From Mariprofundaceae bacterium (GTDB lineage: Bacteria > Pseudomonadota > Zetaproteobacteria > Mariprofundales > Mariprofundaceae): a stretch of DNA of 5,921 nt. Made by a program: the position numbers and the translations under genes. Where the stretch lies: positions 1 through 5,921 of the forward strand of contig JAUZQL010000151.1 in assembly GCA_030950975.1 (NCBI GenBank), in the 5' to 3' direction. Under the pieces are notes generated by a model that was not told where the DNA came from, searched no databases, and saw only the letters and a program-made list of their open reading frames with translations. Positions 1 through 5,463 of this stretch are shown here, piece by piece (the stretch's first letter is position 1; each line of letters opens with the position of its first letter).

Positions 1-246
1 TTTCCGAATACGCCCATCGAAGGAGCTGAACTAATCGCAGATGCTTTGCGTCAACATGTTCAGGATTTACAATTAAAACATGATTATGCAACCGATGCAG
101 GATGTGTGACCATTAGTATTGGTGTTGCTTGTATGCTTCCAAATGCTGAAAATAATGCCGAAGCTTTGTTGAAAGAAGCGGATGGTGGTTTGTATCTTGC
201 CAAAGAAGAAGGTCGCAATCGTATCTATAGCAAGAAATTATCATGA
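1..246 (+). CDS. GGDEF-domain protein (diguanylate cyclase), C-terminal fragment
   Basis: This is the 3' end of a gene that begins before the window. The frame is open from base 1 and stops at TGA 244-246. The 81 visible residues match the C-terminal half of a GGDEF domain: an FPNT segment just after where the GG(D/E)EF signature would lie, a helix with IADALRQHV, the strand VTISIGVA, and the closing helix with EADGGLYLAKEEGRNR. GGDEF proteins join two GTP into cyclic di-GMP, a cytoplasmic second messenger that controls surface attachment and motility. The GG(D/E)EF catalytic loop and the RxxD inhibitory site lie upstream of the window, so activity cannot be judged. The protein ends about nine residues after the GRNR motif, so GGDEF is the last domain and no EAL domain follows. 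It converges on rpsT, and no feature links it to the carbon-fixation genes. Confidence 0.93.
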   Translation, partial: FPNTPIEGAELIADALRQHVQDLQLKHDYATDAGCVTISIGVACMLPNAENNAEALLKEADGGLYLAKEEGRNRIYSKKLS

Positions 247-261
247 TATTCTAAAATTTAG

Positions 262-300
262 ACCAAAAAAATCCCGCCTGAAATACATCAGACGGGATTT
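262..300 (-). terminator. Intrinsic terminator of rpsT
   Basis: On the minus strand, 300-289 pairs with 280-269 in a 12-bp stem with one G-U wobble and a loop of eight bases (288-281). The core is CCCGTCTG against CAGGCGGG. A run of T follows (270-265 read on the minus strand), which gives a classical rho-independent terminator 18 bases after the rpsT stop. On the plus strand the same stem has one C-A mismatch and only a short T tract, so it would end the GGDEF transcript less well, although it may act in both directions. Confidence 0.88.
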
Positions 301-318
301 AGAAAGAAAAGTTATATT

Positions 319-582
319 TTAAGCCATATCTCTAACGTGTGCATTCAAACGAGACACACGACGTGATGCTTGACGTGTATGGATTAAGGATTTTCTGCCA
401 GCGCGATCAAGCAAGGCAATAGCTGTTTTCAATGCAACATTTGCTGCGTCTTTCTCGCCTGCTTCAATTGCATTTTCTACTTTCTTGATTGCAGTACGCA
501 TGGTTGAACGCTGAGTACGGTTCAACGCGCGTTTTTTAAGATCTTGACGCGCACGCTTCAATGATGATACATGATTAGCCAC
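319..582 (-). CDS. rpsT: 30S ribosomal protein S20 (bS20)
   Basis: S20 is a small basic protein that binds the 5' domain of 16S rRNA early in assembly of the 30S subunit. The product is 87 residues, the usual length. It begins with the family N-terminus (M)ANHVSSLKRARQ and has the typical lysine- and arginine-rich helices, with RTAIKKVENAIEAG in the middle and HTRQASRRVSRLNAHV near the end. I chose the GTG at 582-580 because family members start at MANH-like sequence and AAGGGG (595-590) sits 7 bases upstream. An ATG at 627 in the same frame would add 15 residues the family does not have. A non-ATG start recalls E. coli rpsT, which uses UUG and limits its own translation. Here that regulation is only inferred. 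The gene is monocistronic, with its own promoter and terminator. Confidence 0.96.
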   Translation of the reverse strand: MANHVSSLKRARQDLKKRALNRTQRSTMRTAIKKVENAIEAGEKDAANVALKTAIALLDRAGRKSLIHTRQASRRVSRLNAHVRDMA

Positions 583-589
583 TAATTCA

Positions 590-595
590 CCCCTT
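590..595 (-). promoter_or_regulatory. Ribosome binding site that sets the rpsT GTG start
   Basis: AAGGGG on the minus strand lies 7 bases before the GTG at 582-580. It supports this start over the in-frame ATG at 627. Confidence 0.8.
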
Positions 596-600
596 GTTAG

Positions 601-634
601 CACATCTTTCCGATGTGAAACACTCAAAAATGAG
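601..634 (-). promoter_or_regulatory. Two small hairpins in the rpsT leader
   Basis: CACATC/GATGTG (601-606 and 612-617) is a perfect 6-bp inverted repeat with a 5-base loop. Next to it, CTCA/TGAG (623-626 and 631-634) forms a 4-bp stem over a 4-base A loop. Both lie between the likely transcription start and the ribosome binding site of rpsT. They could serve S20 autoregulation or only mRNA stability. The function is inferred. Confidence 0.4.
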
Positions 635-640
635 CGGCGA

Positions 641-668
641 AACGTAAAGAATAAAGAATAAATGTCAA
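641..668 (-). promoter_or_regulatory. Likely sigma-70 promoter of rpsT
   Basis: On the minus strand a perfect TTGACA (668-663) is followed after 16 bases by TACGTT (646-641), a weak -10 that keeps the key T, A and final T. The bases after it are GC-rich (TCGCCGCTC), like the discriminators of ribosomal promoters under stringent control. Transcription would start near 634, giving a leader of about 50 bases. Confidence 0.6.
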
Positions 669-673
669 TCCTT

Positions 674-702
674 TTGATTTTATTTCTATAGAAGTGAATA
701 CT
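674..702 (+). promoter_or_regulatory. Possible promoter of waaA
   Basis: TTGATT (674-679), a 17-base gap and AATACT (697-702) match the sigma-70 elements at 4 of 6 bases each. Transcription would start near 709, about 33 bases before the waaA ATG. The motif is weak, but a promoter is expected because rpsT diverges here. Nothing else was seen in the 583-741 spacer apart from the rpsT control elements. Confidence 0.35.
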
Positions 703-741
703 TTACTGGACGAGGTGTTATCGATTTGATGCAATGCCGCC

Positions 742-1938
742 ATGCTATCTTCTCATGCTTCTCCTTCGTGGCGCAAATGGTCACAGCACTTTTTATGGAA
801 TCAACCTCAAGCGCAAAGTAATGGTGTTTGGGTGCATGCGTGTTCACTTGGCGAAGTGGCTTCCATTGTTCCTCTCATTCAACATCTTCACGCACAAGGT
901 CATCCTATTCACCTCACAGTGATTACACGAACAGGCTTTGAACACGCTTTAAAACAAGTGGGTGATATCGCAACAATTTCCTATTTACCGTGGGATTTAC
1001 CCACATTGATGCGTCGTTTTGTCCAATCTTTGAAGCCAAAACTGTTATTGCTCACGGAAACTGAATTTTGGCCAGGTATGTTGAAGGCTTGTGCGAAACA
1101 AGGTGTCAAAGTGGTGGGTATCAATACACGTATTTCAGATCGTTCCTTTCCTAAATATTATGCCACACGGTTTTTTTGGCGACGTTGGCTCGCTTATGTG
1201 GATATGTTTTTACCCCAAAGTGATGTGGATGCGGAGCGTTTAATCGCGATGGGTGTCGATGCATCAAACATTCAAGTGGTGGGTAATTTAAAGTATGCAG
1301 TGACAGCGCCAAAGGTAAATGTTCAAGATTTGAGGCAACGTGTGGATGCAAGCGAGACACGCCCAATTGTGTTGGTGGCAAGTACCCATGATGATGAAGA
1401 ACAAGGTATTCTAAAGATGTGGCAAGTTTGGCATCGACAACAGCCTGATATGTTGTTGGTGATTGTTCCTAGACATCCTGAACGTTTTGATGCGGTGGAA
1501 GCGATGATTGCCAACCAAGGGGTAAGCGTGGTGCGTTGGTCACAAGAGGCAAATACACAAGATGCGGATGTCTTGTTAGTGGATGCGATAGGTGTGTTGC
1601 AATCGCTTTATACCATTGCTGATATTGCCATCATTGGGGGAAGCTTAGTGCCTGTGGGTGGACATAACCCCTTAGAAGCGGCGGTTTGTGGACGTGGTGT
1701 GATCACGGGACCCTATATTCAAAACTTTCGAGAAATCATGCAAAATATGCAAAATAATAATGCGGCGATGGTTGTCAATGATGATGAAGAGCTTGAATCT
1801 TTGGTGACCACCCTGTTGTGCGAGCCTGAACAACTCCGCCGTTTACATGCCCATGCTGCTTTGTTAATGCAAAAAAATACGCAAGTGCTTGAGCGAGTAT
1901 GTCATGTTGTTGAATCTCTTTTGTCTGAAACGAAATAA
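742..1938 (+). CDS. waaA: 3-deoxy-D-manno-octulosonic acid (Kdo) transferase
   Basis: WaaA (KdtA) moves Kdo from CMP-Kdo onto the lipid A precursor at the inner face of the inner membrane, the first step of lipopolysaccharide core assembly. The 398 residues show family motifs in order: HACSLGE (32-38), whose glutamate 38 matches the catalytic base of the Aquifex enzyme; TETEFWP (105-111); STHDDEE (214-220); PRHPERF (243-249); GGSLVPVGGHNPLEAA (299-314); and GPYIQNF (323-329). It is a GT-B fold glycosyltransferase of family GT30. The E. coli protein (about 425 residues) begins with a hydrophobic membrane anchor of about 30 residues that is absent here, though Aquifex WaaA also lacks it. The start is the first ATG after an in-frame TGA at 727-729, and no good ribosome binding site precedes it. 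The N-terminus is therefore less sure than the function. It converges on cbbR 36 bases downstream. Confidence 0.95.
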   Translation: MLSSHASPSWRKWSQHFLWNQPQAQSNGVWVHACSLGEVASIVPLIQHLHAQGHPIHLTVITRTGFEHALKQVGDIATISYLPWDLPTLMRRFVQSLKPKLLLLTETEFWPGMLKACAKQGVKVVGINTRISDRSFPKYYATRFFWRRWLAYVDMFLPQSDVDAERLIAMGVDASNIQVVGNLKYAVTAPKVNVQDLRQRVDASETRPIVLVASTHDDEEQGILKMWQVWHRQQPDMLLVIVPRHPERFDAVEAMIANQGVSVVRWSQEANTQDADVLLVDAIGVLQSLYTIADIAIIGGSLVPVGGHNPLEAAVCGRGVITGPYIQNFREIMQNMQNNNAAMVVNDDEELESLVTTLLCEPEQLRRLHAHAALLMQKNTQVLERVCHVVESLLSETK

Positions 1939-1951
1939 TCCAAGATTCAAC
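1909..1951. repeat. Inverted repeat across the waaA stop codon
   Basis: GTTGAATCT (1909-1917) and AGATTCAAC (1943-1951) are perfect 9-base complements separated by 25 bases, with the waaA TAA (1936-1938) in the loop. No T run follows on either strand, so it is not a standard intrinsic terminator. It could slow or protect the 3' end of the waaA message, or be chance. No better terminator was seen in the 36-base gap between waaA and cbbR. Confidence 0.45.
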
Positions 1952-1974
1952 GTAGAAAGAAAATGAACGATATT

Positions 1975-2901
1975 TTAAGAAATAAGCTGTGAGATTTCTG
2001 GTAGTGAAATAAGCGATTCGGCTTGCTCAATTGAGAAATCCTTAAATGCTTCTGGAATGGCGGCGAAACGTTTACCTTCACGGTATACAATATACCAATG
2101 ACGCATAATGGGAAAATCTTCCACATGGAGTACAACCAAGCGTTTGAGTGTTAATTCCATTTCAATCGTATGTAAAGATACAATACCCAAACCCAATTCG
2201 GCCATCACCGCTTGTTTTAACGCTTCAGATCGATTCATTTCCATGCCAGCAATCAGTTCAAGATTATGATGGGCAAAAAAACGTTCGGCGGCCATCCGTG
2301 TACCCGAATCGGGTTCGCGAACAATAAATGGCTCATCAGCCACCTCATGAAGCGGAATGGTCGAACGTGTTGCCAAAGGGTGCGAAGGTGCTGCAATGAC
2401 AACCAAAGGGTTGCTCATAAAGGAAATTCCCAAGAGATGATGACCTTTGGGTGGCTGTCCCATAATCGCCATATCTGTAAGATTGTGTTCAACAGCATGC
2501 ACCAAACCTGAACGGTTGCTGACATCCAAGGTAATCTTGACGTATGGATATTGACGTTTAAACGCAGCAATCAACTGCGGTGCAAAATAGTTGGCCGTTG
2601 AAGCCATCGTTAAATGCAGCTTCCCACGCTTTAATCCTTTCAAATCTTCTAAAACCGATTCGGCTTCATTGAGTTGCTGTTGAATATTTTCTGCATAATT
2701 TAAAAGTTCTTTTCCTGCTTCGGTGAGTGTTACAATTTTTCCTAAACGTTCAAACAAGGGTAATCCAGCCAAATCCTCCATGTTTTTCATTTGCATGGAA
2801 ACAGCAGGTTGTGAGAGATAAAGTGCCTTGGCAGCATGGGTATAATTTTGATGTTTGGCGATTTCAGAAAAAACGCGAAGTTGTTTTAAAGTAAATGACA
2901 T
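1975..2901 (-). CDS. cbbR: LysR-type regulator of CO2 fixation genes, CbbR
   Basis: CbbR is a cytoplasmic LysR-type activator that controls Calvin-Benson-Bassham genes in response to metabolites such as NADPH or RuBP-pathway intermediates. The product is 308 residues, normal for the family. Residues 1-62 form the winged helix-turn-helix, with FTLKQLRVF at the start and the recognition segment AAKALYLSQPAVSMQMKNME. A linker helix follows (about 63-90), then the periplasmic-binding-protein-like effector domain from RGKLHLTMASTANYFAP (92-108) onward. STANYFAP, the NR in DVSNRSGLV and DMAIMGQPP are the features that mark CbbR among LysR proteins. The divergent cbbM gene supports the call. The ATG at 2901 begins at the usual distance before the HTH but has no clear ribosome binding site, and the likely -10 box is so close that the mRNA may be nearly leaderless. 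CysB-like regulators are a less likely alternative. Confidence 0.93.
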   Translation of the reverse strand: MSFTLKQLRVFSEIAKHQNYTHAAKALYLSQPAVSMQMKNMEDLAGLPLFERLGKIVTLTEAGKELLNYAENIQQQLNEAESVLEDLKGLKRGKLHLTMASTANYFAPQLIAAFKRQYPYVKITLDVSNRSGLVHAVEHNLTDMAIMGQPPKGHHLLGISFMSNPLVVIAAPSHPLATRSTIPLHEVADEPFIVREPDSGTRMAAERFFAHHNLELIAGMEMNRSEALKQAVMAELGLGIVSLHTIEMELTLKRLVVLHVEDFPIMRHWYIVYREGKRFAAIPEAFKDFSIEQAESLISLPEISQLIS

Positions 2902-2909
2902 CGCTTAAA

Positions 2910-2936
2910 AGTATAAGAAAAACTGATACTTGTCAT
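2910..2936 (-). promoter_or_regulatory. Likely cbbR promoter
   Basis: On the minus strand, ATGACA (2936-2931, 5 of 6 bases) and TATACT (2915-2910, 5 of 6) are separated by 15 bases, shorter than ideal. Transcription would start about 2903, almost at the ATG (2901), which fits the missing ribosome binding site. The -35 element lies inside the dyad at 2924-2938, so CbbR bound there could repress its own gene. Confidence 0.5.
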
Positions 2937-2959
2937 CATAAGCTTTGATTCGACATGAT
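2924..2959. promoter_or_regulatory. Probable CbbR operator array
   Basis: Four half-sites repeat at nearly one helical turn: TGAT (2924-2927), ATCA (2935-2938), TGAT (2946-2949) and TGAT (2956-2959), with steps of 11, 11 and 10 bases. They form TGAT-N7-ATCA and ATCA-N7-TGAT dyads. The segment 2946-2958 also fits the published CbbR pattern TNA-N7-TNA and the LysR T-N11-A rule. The array covers the likely cbbR -35 box and ends at the cbbM -10 box. Binding by CbbR is inferred from position and motif. Confidence 0.6.
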
Positions 2960-2964
2960 ATAAA
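2959..2964 (+). promoter_or_regulatory. cbbM -10 element of an activator-dependent promoter
   Basis: TATAAA matches the -10 consensus at 5 of 6 bases. No good -35 box lies 16-18 bases upstream. TTGTCA at 2930-2935 is a near match but sits 23 bases away, which is too far. A strong -10 with a poor -35 is typical of a promoter that needs an activator, here presumably CbbR. Transcription would start near 2971, leaving a leader of about 64 bases. Confidence 0.5.
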
Positions 2965-2985
2965 GCCCGTGTAAGCTTCGCATCG

Positions 2986-3006
2986 TCGGGAAAGGAACTT
3001 TTCCGA
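2986..3006 (+). promoter_or_regulatory. Hairpin in the cbbM leader
   Basis: TCGGGAAAG (2986-2994) pairs with CTTTTCCGA (2998-3006) in a 9-bp stem with one G-U pair and a GAA loop. It has no T run after it, so it is not a terminator. It lies between the likely transcription start and the ribosome binding site, and could stabilise a highly expressed message or take part in an alternative fold with 3012-3017. Confidence 0.55.
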
Positions 3007-3011
3007 AACAA

Positions 3012-3026
3012 TTCCTTAGGGAGGAA
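3012..3026 (+). promoter_or_regulatory. cbbM ribosome binding site within a small stem
   Basis: AGGGAGGA (3018-3025) is a strong Shine-Dalgarno sequence 9 bases before the ATG at 3035. Its AGGAA part (3022-3026) can pair with TTCCT (3012-3016) over a 5-base loop, which would partly hide it. The short stem is weak and may not form in the cell. Confidence 0.75.
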
Positions 3027-3034
3027 CATCGAAC

Positions 3035-4453
3035 ATGGATCAATCGAATCGTTACGCTGATTTAAGCCTGAATGAAGCAGACTTAATTGCAGGTGGTAAG
3101 CATCTTCTTGTTGCCTATAAACTTATTCCAGCTAAAGGCTTCGGCTTTCTGGAAGTCGCTGCGCATATTGCGGCTGAATCTTCAACTGGTACCAATGTAG
3201 AAGTTTCTACAACTGATGATTTTACACGTGGTGTGGATGCATTGGTATATGACATTGATGAAACAGCGTTTGCTGATGGTAACAATGTTACAGGCGGCGG
3301 CTTGATGAAGGTTGCATACCCTGTTGAATTGTTTGATCCAAGCATTACTGATGGTGCCATTAATATTTCTCATTTATGGTCTTTAATCTTGGGTAACAAC
3401 CAAGGCATGGGCGATCATGTTGGGCTTCGTATGCTCGATTTTATGGTGCCAGAATGCATGGTGAAACATTTTGATGGCCCTTCGGCGAATATCACGAATT
3501 TGTGGAGAGTGCTGGGTCGTCCTGAAGTGGATGGCGGTTATATCTCTGGTACGATTATTAAGCCTAAGTTGGGCTTGCGTCCTGAACCTTTTGCCAAAGC
3601 ATGTTATGACTTCTGGCTTGGTGGAGATTTCATCAAGAATGATGAACCTCAAGCAAACCAACCTTTCTGCCCTATGAAAACAGTGATGCCTAAAATTGCA
3701 GAATCAATGGATCGTGCGCAACAAGAAACAGGTGAAGCGAAACTGTTCTCAGCCAATGCAACGGCCGATTTCCATGGTGAATGTATTGCACGTGGTGACT
3801 TTATCCTTGAATGCTTTGCTAAGTATGACAGTGCTGATCATGTTGCCTTCTTGATTGATGGCTTTGTATCTGGTCCTTCAGGCGTAAGTACAGCTCGTCG
3901 TGCATTCCCTGATACTTTCTTACACTTCCATCGTGCGGGTCATGGTGCGTTAACTTCTTATAAATCTCCAATGGGCATGGATCCATTGTGCTACATGAAA
4001 CTCGTGCGTTTGATGGGTGCTTCAGGTATGCATACAGGCACCATGGGTTATGGAAAAATGGAAGGTCATGGCAAAGAAACTGTGCTTGCATATATGCTTG
4101 AACGTGATGAATGTATGGGTCATTATTACAATCAAAAATGGTATGGTATGAAAGCAACAACACCAATTCTTTCAGGTGGCATGAATGCATTGCGTCTACC
4201 AGGTTTCTTCGAAAACTTGGGACATGGCAACGTGATCAACACATGTGGTGGTGGTGCTTTTGGTCATATCGACAGCCCAGCTGCTGGTGGTCAATCCTTG
4301 AATCAAGCATACAATTGCTGGAAAGAAGGTGCAGATCCCATCGAATATGCGAAAACTCATAAAGAGTTTGCTCGTGCATTTGATTCATTCCCCGGTGATG
4401 CTGATAAGATTTATGGCACTGACTGGCGTGAAAAAATCGGTTCACATAAATAA
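3035..4453 (+). CDS. cbbM: Ribulose-1,5-bisphosphate carboxylase/oxygenase, form II
   Basis: CbbM carboxylates ribulose-1,5-bisphosphate to two 3-phosphoglycerates in the Calvin-Benson-Bassham cycle. Form II works without small subunits. The 472 residues begin MDQSNRYADL like other form II enzymes. Catalytic residues are intact when aligned by eye to the R. rubrum enzyme: E48, T53 and N54 in AAESSTGTN; N121; K176 in TIIKPKLG; the carbamylated K201 with Mg ligands D203 and E204 in GGDFIKNDEP; H299 and R300; H333; loop 6 K341 in GTMGYGKMEG; S380; and the GGG at 405-407. Compared with R. rubrum there is a 10-residue Gly/Asn-rich insertion within 77-91, and segment 309-321 before loop 6 is divergent. 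The start has a strong Shine-Dalgarno sequence. The gene diverges from cbbR and ends at its own terminator, before cbbQO. Confidence 0.98.
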   Translation: MDQSNRYADLSLNEADLIAGGKHLLVAYKLIPAKGFGFLEVAAHIAAESSTGTNVEVSTTDDFTRGVDALVYDIDETAFADGNNVTGGGLMKVAYPVELFDPSITDGAINISHLWSLILGNNQGMGDHVGLRMLDFMVPECMVKHFDGPSANITNLWRVLGRPEVDGGYISGTIIKPKLGLRPEPFAKACYDFWLGGDFIKNDEPQANQPFCPMKTVMPKIAESMDRAQQETGEAKLFSANATADFHGECIARGDFILECFAKYDSADHVAFLIDGFVSGPSGVSTARRAFPDTFLHFHRAGHGALTSYKSPMGMDPLCYMKLVRLMGASGMHTGTMGYGKMEGHGKETVLAYMLERDECMGHYYNQKWYGMKATTPILSGGMNALRLPGFFENLGHGNVINTCGGGAFGHIDSPAAGGQSLNQAYNCWKEGADPIEYAKTHKEFARAFDSFPGDADKIYGTDWREKIGSHK

Positions 4454-4476
4454 ACCGATACGTTTCAAGATGTTTG

Positions 4477-4511
4477 AAAAAGACCTCCACGCAAGTGGGG
4501 GTCTTTTTTTT
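4477..4511 (+). terminator. Intrinsic terminator after cbbM
   Basis: AGACCTCCAC (4481-4490) pairs with GTGGGGGTCT (4495-4504) with one U-G pair and a GCAA (GNRA-type) tetraloop. The stem is extended by A-T pairs, and an unbroken run of eight T (4504-4511) follows. It starts 23 bases after the cbbM stop. A second small repeat, TTTCAA/TTGAAA (4463-4468 and 4474-4479), overlaps its 5' side. It should reduce transcription into cbbQO. Confidence 0.93.
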
Positions 4512-4543
4512 GAGTGAGAATAAAAATATTTTCAACAGTCAAC

Positions 4544-4561
4544 GATAAACATGGCTTTATC
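4544..4561. promoter_or_regulatory. Dyad upstream of cbbQ, possible operator
   Basis: GATAAA (4544-4549) and TTTATC (4556-4561) are perfect 6-base inverted arms around a 6-base centre. TTTATCAT recurs at 4619-4626. The 3' arm runs into TTATCATAAG (4557-4566), which differs at one base from TCATCATAAG in the cbbR-cbbM control region (2933-2942). It may be a regulator site for cbbQO. The protein that would bind it is not known. Confidence 0.35.
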
Positions 4562-4590
4562 ATAAGAAATATTGATGGATTCCATAAGAA
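4561..4590 (+). repeat. Direct repeat CATAAGAA in the cbbQ upstream region
   Basis: CATAAGAA occurs at 4561-4568 and 4583-4590, exactly 22 bases apart (about two helical turns). A -10-like TATAAG (4592-4597) follows. A good -35 at the right distance is missing: TTGATG at 4572-4577 leaves only 14 bases. The pair may mark an activator-dependent cbbQ promoter, but the spacer is AT-rich and chance is possible. Confidence 0.3.
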
Positions 4591-4645
4591 TTATAAGCAT
4601 GTTATTTTTCATTTATTGTTTATCATCCGTCTCATAACTTTTTAC

Positions 4646-4650
4646 AGGGG
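4646..4650 (+). promoter_or_regulatory. cbbQ ribosome binding site
   Basis: AGGGG lies 6 bases before the ATG at 4657 and fixes the cbbQ start. Confidence 0.75.
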
Positions 4651-4656
4651 TCATTC

Positions 4657-5460
4657 ATGAACGATCAAGCACAGTATAACATTAAGGAAAAGCCATTTTA
4701 TCAGGCTCAAGCGGATGAAGTTGAGCTTTATGAAGCTGCTTATGCCGCACGTTTGCCTGTCATGGTCAAAGGCCCAACAGGTTGTGGTAAATCTCGTTTT
4801 GTTGAATATATGGCTTGGAAATTAAACAAACCCTTGATTACCGTGGCGTGTAATGAAGACATGACGGCATCGGATTTAGTGGGTCGTTATTTATTGGATG
4901 CCAATGGTACACGCTGGTTGGATGGTCCTTTAACCACTGCGGCACGAATGGGTGCGATTTGTTATTTGGATGAAATTGTTGAAGCCCGTCAAGATACAAC
5001 CGTGGTCATTCATCCACTAACGGATCACCGTCGTACTTTGCCTTTGGATAAAAAAGGCGAATTAATTCAAGCCCATGAAGATTTCCAATTGGTTATTTCA
5101 TATAACCCAGGCTATCAATCCTTGATGAAAGATTTGAAGCAATCAACCAAACAACGTTTTACAGGTTTTGAATTTGATTACCCATCTGAAGAAACTGAAA
5201 CACGTCTTGTTGCTACTGAAACTGGTATTGATGCTGAATTGGCGAAAAAGCTGGTTCAAATCGGTGGTGCAGCGCGTAACTTGAAAGGTCATGGCTTGGA
5301 TGAAGGCATTTCAACGCGCTTGTTGACCTATGCTGCAACGCTTATCAAAGGTGGTGTTGAATCTAAGGCTGCATGTCGCATGGCGATGGTGCGTCCGATT
5401 ACCGATGATGCGGATATTCGTAAAACATTAGACCACGCGATTGATACGATTTTTGCTTAA
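4657..5460 (+). CDS. cbbQ: RuBisCO activase AAA+ ATPase CbbQ
   Basis: CbbQ is a MoxR-family AAA+ ATPase that forms hexameric rings. With CbbO it remodels RuBisCO to free active sites blocked by RuBP or other sugar phosphates. The 267 residues are normal for the family. Visible motifs are Walker A GPTGCGKS (39-46), Walker B ICYLDE (101-106), a sensor-1 asparagine in SYNPGY (N150), a likely arginine finger R167 in TKQRF, and the C-terminal helical lid with R221 in STRLL as a sensor-2 candidate. The HPLTDHRRTLPLD segment (119-131) is typical of CbbQ/NorQ. NorQ, the nitric oxide reductase partner, is the main alternative, but the place between cbbM and cbbO favours CbbQ. Since the RuBisCO is form II, this is probably the Q2 type known from Acidithiobacillus ferrooxidans. 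It is followed 3 bases later by cbbO. Confidence 0.95.
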   Translation: MNDQAQYNIKEKPFYQAQADEVELYEAAYAARLPVMVKGPTGCGKSRFVEYMAWKLNKPLITVACNEDMTASDLVGRYLLDANGTRWLDGPLTTAARMGAICYLDEIVEARQDTTVVIHPLTDHRRTLPLDKKGELIQAHEDFQLVISYNPGYQSLMKDLKQSTKQRFTGFEFDYPSEETETRLVATETGIDAELAKKLVQIGGAARNLKGHGLDEGISTRLLTYAATLIKGGVESKAACRMAMVRPITDDADIRKTLDHAIDTIFA

Positions 5461-5463
5461 GTC

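Noticed and set aside
583..627. ATG at 627 as the start of rpsT
   Set aside because: It would add 15 residues before the conserved ANH N-terminus. The GTG at 582 has a good ribosome site at the right distance.
734..922. Small 62-codon frame overlapping the start of waaA
   Set aside because: It lies almost wholly inside waaA in another frame, lacks a ribosome site and resembles no family I know. Its first residues are discussed only as a possible frameshift remnant.
1909..1951. Reading the waaA 3' inverted repeat as an intrinsic terminator
   Set aside because: The loop is 25 bases, and no T run follows on either strand.
2266..2511. Plus-strand open frame inside cbbR
   Set aside because: It is covered by the clearly recognised cbbR gene, and its product has no coherent domain.
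3819..4190. Long open frame of 123 codons antisense to cbbM
   Set aside because: The opposite strand is a highly conserved RuBisCO. The antisense product is rich in His, Cys and Tyr in a pattern expected from a reversed coding frame, and no start signals were seen.
4236..4535. Antisense open frame across the cbbM end and terminator
   Set aside because: Its N-terminal part is the terminator hairpin read backwards and the rest is a shadow of cbbM.
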